The translations under genes were made by a program, and so were the position numbers. A stretch of DNA of 64,000 nt from Isoetes taiwanensis (taxonomy: Eukaryota; Streptophyta; Lycopodiopsida; Isoetales; Isoetaceae): contig JAJEKV010000003.1 in the NCBI GenBank assembly GCA_021234155.1, forward strand, positions 15,794,386 through 15,858,385, given 5' to 3'. The notes beneath the pieces were generated by a model. It saw only the letters and a program-made list of their open reading frames with translations, did no database searches and had not been told where the DNA came from. Numbering within the stretch: the stretch's first letter is position 1; each line of letters opens with the position of its first letter. Below are positions 47,640 through 56,200 of the stretch, one piece after another.

Positions 47640-48345
47640 ATTTAGCCTCAAATTTGTTGCAACGGGTAGCTCACGCAAGAGGAAACTAGGAGATGATTTT
47701 TTCAAGCAATTAGTTGGTCGAGAAATCTTGGTTCCGACTCTTGAATTTGGAGCAGAGTGGGCACATGAAAAGTTCTTCGAATTTGCTTCAGAAGTTACTC
47801 TTCCAGGTCGGATTTGCTCATACAATTGCAAGAAGAAGCTCTTTGAGATATTTTTTGAAGAAGACAATTATGCAGTTAAATTGGGGGCAAATTGAAAGAT
47901 TTTTAGTTCCAGAGGTTGAAACAGCCAATGAAAAGCTTGAGAAAATGGAGAATCATCCTGAAAAGACCCTTCTTGCAGCCAAAGGGAAAGGTATTCTAAG
48001 CGAAAATGAAGATTCAAAGGCAAATGAGGAGGATGAAGATACAGATTTGTTGGATGATATTCCTATTGGTGAACACAGGTAAGGAATCGAGTGGCCAAAT
48101 TTGAGTAATTCTTTCAGTCAATTTCAGAAAAGAAGAGATAGTCTGGATTTCATTGATCACATGCATTTCTTATATGAAAGGGAAAGACAGAGTAGCCCTT
48201 ACAAACATGTTCTTCCTGATGGTATAAAACTGATGACCCCTATTGAAGCACAGCCTTTCAATACTCTTTTACCTAGTATGAAACCAGTGGTCTCTGATGC
48301 CCATCCTCTAAATACCAGCCACCAGACATTGCTGATAAAGCAGTA
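47640..48345 (+). pseudogene. N-terminal part of the piggyBac-like transposase, broken frames
   Basis: Three frame segments lead into the transposase. 47,640-47,875 reads 'FFKQLVGREILVPTLEFGAE' and 'TLPGRICSYNCKKKLFEIFF'. After a frame change near 47,880 comes 'LNWGQIERFLVPEVE', then an acidic Lys/Glu-rich stretch to a stop at 48,080. From 48,128 comes 'KRRDSLDFIDHMHFLYERER' up to about 48,315, where the frame must change again to reach the main ORF. The first segment looks like a small beta-barrel (Tudor/PWWP/Agenet-like: a G-x-x-V-L-V-P entry, a G-R-I-x-S-Y-N turn and a Y-x-V-K-L exit). CAG-GTAAGG at 48,078 could be a splice donor, but the nearest acceptor gives only a ~49-base intron and mismatched phase. 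Confidence 0.6.
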
Positions 48346-48456
48346 AATACTGAGGCCACGGTTAGTGATGCTTCCAAAACAGTAAATGCAGAATCTTCCC
48401 ATAATCTTCATGGATGTTTTGATCCTCCACATCCCATTTACCATACTTTTGCTGCT

Positions 48457-50085
48457 ATGGAAGATGTAGAAGATGATATAGATAATGTTGAGGATGTCAT
48501 AGAGGATGCAGATTATGAACCTTTAGAAGATCAAGCCATTGAGAAGGAGGATGAACCTACTAAAAAACGTGGCAGACCTAAGAAGAAGAAGTGCATGGCT
48601 AATATAAAGAAAGAGGGTAGTAGAGGACGTGGTCGTCCACACAAGGATTCACTTGATGATGGTAAAGCCTCTTCCAGGAATGCAAAACTACTTGAGGATC
48701 CAAGTATTGTAGCTTCTACATCAGCAAATGGGGAAGAATTTGCAGAGGATGTCATTTATTCAAGTGATGAAGACAATGAGCTCCATGAATTTGATGATTT
48801 ACAGCTTGAAAGAGAGGGTTCTGCCTTACGGGATGACGTAGATGAGGATGAATTGCCTGGAGCTGAACCTAGCACTGCTGCATGGACACTTGGTAGTGGT
48901 TCTTTGCCTCATAATCTACTGCAAAAACTTCCTCCTTATGAGTGTGAAAGGGGTCCAGCCTTTAGAACAAAAAGAATGTCTCCTCTCCAACTTTTCACGT
49001 GCTTCTTGTCCCATGCAATGATGTCCCAGATTTGCCAAGAGACTAATCGATATGCCGATGAGGTAAGAGATAAGAATAGAAGAAAATTTCAGTCAGTTAG
49101 AAGCTGGTCCCTTGTGGATGTTAGCACTTTGTTCAGGTTTTTGGGTCTCGTTATTGCTATGGCATTGAATCCATACAATAGACTTCAGTCTTATTGGCAA
49201 TCGGGTGAAGTAGGAGCTGTTAATTGGCCAAATTTTGGCAGGTTTATGTCACTTAAAAGGGCTCAGCAAATCAAGAGATTCTTTCATCTCAGAGATAATA
49301 ACCTACACCCATTGGACAAGACAACCAGAGGATACAAAGTTTATCAAGTTGAGAATGTTAAAAAAGAGTGGAACAAGAGATTTTTTGATCTTTATACAGC
49401 AGGAAAAGAGGTAACTGTGGACGAAAGAATCATACCTTCTCGGAATGCAATGAACCCCTTACGTATCTATAACCCAAAGAAGCCACACAAATTTGGGATT
49501 CAGTTATGGACCCTTTGTGATTCTGCAACAGGTTACTGCCTGCAATTTGAGATATATGACAAGTTGAAAAGAGAGGAGGGCTTGGGATTCCACGCAGTGT
49601 CAAATCTAGTGAAAAAGCTTGGACCAGGCCATCATGTATTCTTTGACAGGTACTTTACAAGCATGAAGCTGCTGCAATGGTTGTCGAAGAGAAAGCTAGG
49701 TGGCACCGGAACTGTTAATCCTAACAAAACCAAAATGTTTCCTATAAAAATGCTTAAGTTTGAGGGCAAGAAGAAGGAAATCCCCAAAGGTTCTCATAAA
49801 TTTGCATATTGCAAGGATTCTGGTGTTGTAGTATCTGCATGGCAAGACAAAGAGGCAATACTTTTTGCCTCCAATGTGCACGGAGTAGAGATGTCTTCAG
49901 TTATGCGCTTGTTGGAGAGAGGCAATCGCCAATGTGTGTGGCTGCTCCGAAAATTGCAGTGGCATACAATGAGCATAAGGCTGGTTGCGATGTACATAAT
50001 AAGATGTGCTTGGCATCTAATTACAGTTTGGAGAAAGAGCTTATTTCATGGAAATGGTGGCATGCATTGTTTTGGTCCTTTTTAG
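48457..50085 (+). CDS. piggyBac-like transposase (DDE_Tnp_1_7), frameshifted near 3' end
   Basis: The 542-codon frame begins with an acidic region. Two AT-hook motifs follow (residues 36-46 'KKRGRPKKKKC' and 56-63 'RGRGRPHK') and then the DDE_Tnp_1_7 core from about residue 178 ('QLFTCFLSHAMMSQICQETN'). Catalytic Asp 1 is D322 in 'VTVDERIIPS' and Asp 2 is D397 in 'HHVFFDRYFTS'. The expected third Asp lies in another frame at 49,989-49,991, in 'AVAYNEHKAGCDVHNKM', followed by 'SWKWWHALFWSFLDF' to about 50,090. A single-base-type frameshift near 49,920-49,935 therefore separates the active-site residues. The C-terminal Cys-rich domain of animal piggyBac is absent or unrecognisable. The family is certain; activity is unlikely as read. 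The ATG at 48,457 lies within an upstream open stretch, so the true start is further 5'. Confidence 0.9.
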   Translation: MEDVEDDIDNVEDVIEDADYEPLEDQAIEKEDEPTKKRGRPKKKKCMANIKKEGSRGRGRPHKDSLDDGKASSRNAKLLEDPSIVASTSANGEEFAEDVIYSSDEDNELHEFDDLQLEREGSALRDDVDEDELPGAEPSTAAWTLGSGSLPHNLLQKLPPYECERGPAFRTKRMSPLQLFTCFLSHAMMSQICQETNRYADEVRDKNRRKFQSVRSWSLVDVSTLFRFLGLVIAMALNPYNRLQSYWQSGEVGAVNWPNFGRFMSLKRAQQIKRFFHLRDNNLHPLDKTTRGYKVYQVENVKKEWNKRFFDLYTAGKEVTVDERIIPSRNAMNPLRIYNPKKPHKFGIQLWTLCDSATGYCLQFEIYDKLKREEGLGFHAVSNLVKKLGPGHHVFFDRYFTSMKLLQWLSKRKLGGTGTVNPNKTKMFPIKMLKFEGKKKEIPKGSHKFAYCKDSGVVVSAWQDKEAILFASNVHGVEMSSVMRLLERGNRQCVWLLRKLQWHTMSIRLVAMYIIRCAWHLITVWRKSLFHGNGGMHCFGPF

Positions 50086-50294
50086 ATTTTGATCTGGGTA
50101 TTCTACCGATCTGGATATTCTGCCGATTGTGGTCGATCTGGATTTTGCAGCTAAGCTTGGAATTTTGGGAGATCTGCCAGATCTTGATGGAATCAACGAA
50201 ACTGAAAAGAGGTTTTTCAGAAACGAAATTTCAAAGATTAGATCTCTCCAAATTTTTTTTTTCAAAAGCATTCCTTCAACTATAGGTTGTATGA

Positions 50295-50400
50295 ATTGAA
50301 TAGTTCTAGAAATTGTAGTTCTTTGTGTGAATTGAACAGTTCTGGAAATTGCAGTTCTGATGTGAAGATTAACAGTTCTGAAAATTCTGGAAATTCTGGC
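50295..50400. repeat. ~38-bp tandem repeats, about 2.7 copies
   Basis: Units begin GAATTGAATAGTTCTAGAAA, GAATTGAACAGTTCTGGAAA and a shorter AACAGTTCTGAAAATTCTGG. They lie just after the transposase and may be subterminal repeats of the element. Confidence 0.75.
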
Positions 50401-50493
50401 TTTTTCTTTCTACAACCAATGCTCTTCAATCCCGAAGGACATTCTTCCCATTTTCCTTAGATTCACATGTCCAGATCTGTCTGATTTCTCCAC

Positions 50494-50555
50494 AGAGATC
50501 TTTGTGTTCTTGCTGTTCTTCCATGGAGATCTTAGTGTTCTTGCTGTTCTTCGTT
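50494..50555. repeat. ~31-bp tandem duplication
   Basis: GAGATCTTTGTGTTCTTGCT and GAGATCTTAGTGTTCTTGCT follow one another, each continuing GTTCTTC. Confidence 0.85.
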
Positions 50556-50712
50556 TTTTATGTAATGCAGTGGAAAAGCAGAAAATATAAGAGGTGTCTT
50601 ATATATTAAGGACATGTCGCATAAATATTAGTGGAAAGGTTTTTATCTGAGACATGACATGGAGTCTTATATGCTATCTTATTGCATTGCGACAAACATA
50701 TTTTATTCATGC

Positions 50713-50801
50713 CATGGAAAAAGGGCCTGAGCTCGCAAGAAACTTTACAAAGTTTCTCAGTGAAAACCTATTTTTACTTTAAGTTAGGCCCTTTTTCCAT
50801 G
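50713..50801. repeat. 16-bp perfect inverted repeat, 57-bp spacer
   Basis: CATGGAAAAAGGGCCT at 50,713-50,728 is matched exactly by its complement at 50,786-50,801. The spacer contains a further small inverted repeat around AAACTTTACAAAGTTT. It could be a TIR pair of a ~90-bp insertion or a subterminal hairpin of the piggyBac-like element. Confidence 0.85.
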
Positions 50802-51505
50802 AGCTGCAAGTATTATATTTCAGTAAATGGATCGTGGCCACATAAATAAGGTCTTAAACTCGTTTTTCCATGACTAGGTTTAAGACATGTCTCATGAGGC
50901 TTCCTACAACAAAGTAGTCTTTTTTTTTTTCCGGGAGAAAACCCTTGCCATAAAATAAGACACCATTCTTCCATCAATCAAAACCACTTTGCTTCTTTTA
51001 TTTCTGCCTCAAATCATGCTCCACGCTTGGATCAAGAGGATGCGACATGTCTTATTTGTAGCAGTGGGGAAGTGCTCTTCATAAGAGATACAACAAATCC
51101 AATGTGGCAGTCACAAACACTGTCGCAAATATATACGACATCCACAGTTTGCCCTTGCTGTGGAGAAAGGGCCATAATCTTTATTTATATTATATTTATA
51201 TTTATATATATATATATCCTCCTATATATAAAATTACTATTTGGTTTTTGGAATTATAAATATCTAACTTTCCGGCATAGAATTAGAGTGGTTTTTGGTT
51301 TTTGGAATTATTGACTTTTTGGAATGATTTTTACGGTTGTGTTTTTCGGCCGCCCAAATTTTGACTACACCAAGCTCTTCTGTAGTGGTAAGCCCGCCAT
51401 CTCCAAGCCCGCTGTCGCCTGTGTGAGGTGTGAAAACTGATGAAAATCTCGTGAATCATTGCTTCCTCTTTCTCCTTCTTTCATGTCTTCTTCGCTACCG
51501 CTGTT

Positions 51506-51575
51506 ATTTCATGACGAACTCCCAAACTCTTCCCCAGCACATTTCATGACGAACTCCCAAACTCTTCCCCAGCAC
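51506..51575. repeat. Exact 35-bp tandem duplication
   Basis: The unit ATTTCATGACGAACTCCCAA... ending CCCAGCAC is present twice with no difference seen. Confidence 0.95.
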
Positions 51576-51752
51576 GAGGAGTGGATTCATCAATCACTTC
51601 CTGTTGCAAATAATAAAAACATTTAACCCAGCTATACAGAAATTGACAGAAAAATCTGTCCAAAAACAGACCCAGAAATGCATATCCAATATAAAATCTA
51701 TCACAGAAATTTATCACAAAAATCTACCCACAAATTTTCAACTTAGGCTTAC

Positions 51753-52019
51753 CGGAATCAGAGATCTTGGCCTCGCTTCTCCAGCCAAAACCACCATCTC
51801 AATCGTGCCCGAACTCGAAATTGTCTGTCCAAACAACTTAATCCTCGGATAGGACCCTGCCGTTTGCAATCTGGCTTCTGATGGCCAAGCCTTTCTTCCA
51901 TAATCCATTTCCTCACCTTCGACGTGTTTCGCCATATCTCTCTCCTCTGTAATTTCTTTAGGAGTTTCAGCACTGGGCAGATCTATCTTATCATGCCCTC
52001 CATCGTTCAGATCTTTTGC
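51753..52019 (-). other. Possible exon with a KLFG motif, unidentified
   Basis: An 89-codon minus-strand frame opens after a TTACAG acceptor-like site and ends at CCG-GTAAGC, a good donor. It is acidic and charged ('AKHVEGEEMDYGRKAWPSEA') and contains 'SYPRIKLFGQTISSS'. A K-L-F-G-x-x-I motif is typical near the N-terminus of cycling DOF factors and some MYB-related regulators, but no zinc finger or MYB domain was found nearby. It may be the 5' coding exon of a regulator whose other exons I cannot see, or chance. Confidence 0.3.
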
Positions 52020-52714
52020 CTGTAATTTTCTCCTCTTTCAAGCGCGAAATGCTGGATCTGGTGCTTCCATTCATATAACTAGCCCCAGGTAATCTACGAA
52101 AGAATCTTGTTGCAGAGCCCATTTTCGGCTTAGATCAAGCTCACCTTTGAGGCCATAGTTGTGTAAATCCGTGCAAGGGGTAGTTGAGCAAAGATTTGGT
52201 TGCATGCGTGGGCAAGCAATCTTCGTAGCACAGAAGTATCATATGCGGATTTTTGGCTCTGGAATCAACCTTCCCCGAACGGAGTTTTGAAAAATTGCTG
52301 CACAGAGGCGCCAGAGGCAGCACAACATGCCACATATGTGCGTTTTGCTGTTAGATCTAAGAGCACACTCGGTGCTTGGCTTCCCAAAAACGGACCAAAG
52401 TTATCTACAAAATTCACAGACCAATTGAGGAGGATTGGCAGGAAAGCTAAAATCGAAACTTCTCAAGTCCGGCAGGGAAAAAGAGCAGAAAGGGTTAAAT
52501 AAGAAAGGAAGGCCTAAAAAAAGAGGGCATTTGTGGGCAACAGAGCTTGGGCATAGCTGTGGAGGGCGCGCGCAAAAATACGAAGGGAGAAAAACGAATA
52601 AAAAGTCCTTTGCTTTTCCCCAAACCGGAAAAAACCATTGGGCTTCATTCTGCCTTCCCATCCAATCAGATCACGACACATGGCAAGTTTTCTTTATCTG
52701 AAAGTAGAGCAAGA

Positions 52715-52900
52715 ATAGAGCAAGAACAGCGGCAGTTTTTTACCTTCCTTCAGCCGATTTTACCCTCCATTCCGTCGATTTTACCCTCCATTCTGTCGAT
52801 TTTACCTTGCATTCAGCAGCAGAATGAAGCCCAATGGATGTTTTCCGTATACAGGAATGGCAATCTACTTGCCATTCCTGGGATGGAAACAGGGCGACGC
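52715..52900. mobile_element. Foldback family, copy 2 (inverted, partial)
   Basis: Read in reverse relative to 44,985-45,335, this segment has four TTTTACC-TCCATTC-GTCGA units (52,738-52,817). A degraded TIR (GCAGAATGAAGCCC...TGTTTTCC) follows, then TATACAGGAATGGCAATCTACTTGCC with perfect 12-bp arms at 52,852-52,863 and 52,869-52,880. The order of modules is the same as in copy 1, so they are one family. The other TIR and the long 37-bp hairpin arm are not present. Confidence 0.8.
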
Positions 52901-52955
52901 ATATATATATATATATATATATCTATTATCTATTATTATTATTATATATATACAA
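52901..52955. repeat. AT-rich microsatellite
   Basis: A run of AT dinucleotides, then ATT units, then AT again. A similar run lies at 51,185-51,225. Confidence 0.9.
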
Positions 52956-53186
52956 TTATATTATGGGTCCTATGGGGGGGTGAAAGTTTGTAGAGATTAT
53001 TCCTGGCCGTCGATTTATTGAGGTGTCGCCACAATGGCCGTTGGATTTGATGGGGGGGCATGCATGGGGCATAGATGGGGCATGCACCCCATCCCTGGGC
53101 CGTCGATCGGGCACGTGAGAAATCGTGGCCCTTGATTCTAAGCTTAAGGAAGGTGCAAGGAAGTTGCTAGTAAAGTTTGATCTCGG

Positions 53187-53209
53187 CCGTCCATCTCTGA
53201 GATGGACGG
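53187..53209. repeat. 11-bp perfect palindrome
   Basis: CCGTCCATCTC and its complement are separated by a single base. GGCCGTCCATCT is a phrase seen in plant MITE ends, but no second end was found. Confidence 0.8.
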
Positions 53210-56200
53210 TCCAGACGGTGACACTTCAATCAACCCCAAGCAACCCCCTTTATTTGGGGCTTTTGATGTGGCCCGTTAGATCTAGGGATTCAATTGGGGC
53301 ATTTTATGTAGACCGTCCATCCTTGAAATTAGGGCATTTTCCTTCAACAAAAATTTGTGATCTTGGGGCATTGTTTGATATGACCATTATTAATTAATAA
53401 CTCACTGAAATTAATGTAGTTGCAGAGGTGGCACCACTTCAGGCCACGTATCTGACTCCTCACCACGAGATGGCAGGAAAAAAAAAAAAATCTTCTCTCC
53501 TCCTAAAATTTGCATCGTTTACCTCTAGACGTGTCAAAACCATGTCAAAGACCATTAATGGATATAAGCCAATATTCATTTATTGAAGGCAGCTTCTTCG
53601 TCTGCGATCCAGCCAGGGATTCGAGCTCCTCAAGGTTCTTGAGTGCAAAAAGAGAGCTGGTTATAGGAATTCGATGCGTGCTTCAACAACATCAAGAACT
53701 CCGGTAACCGAAGGTGCGTCAGGGATTTGTTTGGATTTGTTAGGCTATGGTGGACTTTCATTATTCGCATGGCCAGGAGCTTGGTCACTGGGGCCGATGC
53801 TCCAGGACAAGGTTTTTTTCTCGCTTTTGATCAGGTTTTAGAAGTGCCGAGATGAAATTTTGTTCGTGAACAAGGAAGCAACTTGCTTGAGCTTTGTATC
53901 GCCAGAATTGTGCGGTTCTTATTCTCTGAATCGTATGCTCTGTACTTCCCCTCCATATTCTTCAATCTTTTTTGGCCCAGCCGGTTCCTTTTGAGTTCTT
54001 TTTTTAGCTGGTTGCCAGGTACCAAGCGGTGTCAGCTCGAAAATTTTGATCGGCTTAAAGATTTTGGATCGTATGGATTTGGAGCCAAACTGCCCAAATC
54101 GCCCACATCAGAGGCTTGAAGGTTTGAATATCTGCCGGCTTAAGTATCATCGGATCCCCTTCTCAGTGAACTTGTGGAGGACGTGAATCTAGCATTCGCT
54201 TCTGTCTACTTGAAACACTCATCGTCTAATGATTGATCTGATGGAACAAAGAATTTTTTGGGTATCTGCTACGGATTTTAAAGTATAGGTATCTATGCTT
54301 CGGGAACAGGTCAGTCTTTTTTGCTAGATTTCGTACCTTCTTCAGTTACATGAAGTTGTTTTCCGTTGTTTCAGAACCGAAATGCAAAGAGAAACGAGCA
54401 AAAGCTGATGAGCGAACTACACAGATGACATTACAGGTATTTTCTATTTACCTAGGTGAATTTATGTTGCAGTCTGTTACAGTTGTCGATGGTCATAATA
54501 GCCTACAAACAAAGTTTCCCCAGTTGCTTCATGAGTTATAGAGACCTTGTGAAGCTTGTGAAGAGGACGTAAGTTTTTAAGTGTAGGTGGATGTAGAAGC
54601 GTATATGGTTCATATGTAACACAAGTTTACATTGTGGAAGCCTTAAACATCTATCATTGTTGTCATCATTTTGATGTACTGTATGAATGCAAGAAAGGAT
54701 AGCAGAAGTGCTATATGTTAAACTGTATTTGGAAAATTCACTAAATCCTATTGTTTCCATGTAAATCAAGCCATAATCTGCTAGATTTGCAAAGTTTGCA
54801 CCTTCATAAATTCTTTTAACTTCAGTATAACTTCTTGCGCTGTTGCTGGCAAATCTAGGGTCCTTGCCAGTGCACAATAGGGGAGTGCACAATAGGGGAC
54901 CTGTGTTCTTTGGAAGCCATGTCTTTATTTTGCACTAGGTATAAGTTCATGTTGTATATTGTTTATGCAAAATGTTGCTCAATGCATGCTTCTGTTATAA
55001 ATGCCAAGATGAATGACTCCCATTTCTATTTCTGATTTGAGAGGTTGTTTATTTGCGTGTTCTCATCCCTCTCTTTTTCTCCATTACATCATATTTTCAT
55101 GCTCGCTCCCCGTGTTGGATGTTCGCAAAGATGTTAAAATCTCGACGACGAGAGGTTGAAACCTCAACTTGATGTCGGAGGTCATTCAAAAGGGCGAGAG
55201 GCGTGCACAAACCGATTTGTATTTTTCGGCGCATTTAAAGAACAAAGAAGAGTTTGTCTTTTAAGTTTGTGTGTGCACAACAAATTTCTGTTTGGATGTC
55301 ATTCATAGCCATATTCGGATCTTATGGATCGTTTTGGCATGCGCCCATGGTTTTTAAAATATTATGTCCGTTTCTTTCTAGTGAAACCCATTTTCGATAA
55401 TCAATATTGTTGGTTTTCATTTGTGCGCTTGCTCCATCATAAGCAAATATGTGGCGTTGTATGCCCCCTATCCGTTAATCGCGTTTGTATCGGGGATGGA
55501 TAAACCAATGCTCTTTATTCTAGGTCGCATGGGAGGTAGATGGACAAACCAATGCTTTTTATTGCTAGAGGTAGAGTTGAGGATCTTCCACATCTTCTAG
55601 CCAAATTCATTGGGTGACAAACCAGATGATGAATGAGAACACCCGGATGTTGGGCTTCTACTTCACCTAGCATATCGTCAACTCTTATAACTTGGTCATT
55701 AATGTGTCAGTCCATATGTTTGATGTCGTAGCATATGCCTTCCTTCCGGATAGTTGCATTTGTGCTAACAGTTCAATGTCTCATAGTTCGGGTCTAACTT
55801 AATTCGTGTGCTTAATGCTTACCAAGTGTGTACAACAAACTAAAAGATGGAAGCTTTTTCGCACCAGAGTAATGCACTTGCATAACGATTCATCACCAAA
55901 AAGAAAGTTTGGGAGGTGATTTTTATTACCGCATTGAGAGGATCGCCAGAGTTTTTAAATGATTGAACTTCATAATGCCGGATCCAATGTTCGAGAGGTC
56001 CTTGATCATTCCCATTCAAGCTGCTTTTAACATTTATTATGAATTTACTCTCCTTTCCAAAAAGGGATCAATCACTAATTCCATCAAGCAGCTTTGTTCG
56101 ACCCTTTTGTTAGTGTTGCCATCCGGTTTATTCCATGTATCCCCTGCGGACACCGTGATTTTTCAAAGATGTCAACAAACCGCTTTTGGCCCCTTTTTGG

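Larger units (their letters stand above)
47074..50660 (+). mobile_element. piggyBac-like DNA transposon (extent approximate)
   Basis: A piggyBac-superfamily transposase lies inside. Candidate ends are related inverted stretches: 47,074-47,104 (AAGACATGTCTTATATT... ending TTTTCCACTA) and about 50,627-50,660 (TTAGTGGAAAGG... GAGACATGAC). Palindromic AAGACATGTCTT-type motifs recur at 47,074, 50,611, 50,882 and 51,044, and also at 44,731. piggyBac elements insert at TTAA; I could not identify the two flanking TTAA sites with confidence. Short tandem repeats follow the transposase at 50,295-50,400 and 50,494-50,555. Confidence 0.6.

Noticed and set aside
49809..50285. 158-codon plus frame overlapping the transposase end, as a separate gene
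   Set aside because: Its middle part is the frameshifted continuation of the transposase (third catalytic Asp region), not an independent protein.
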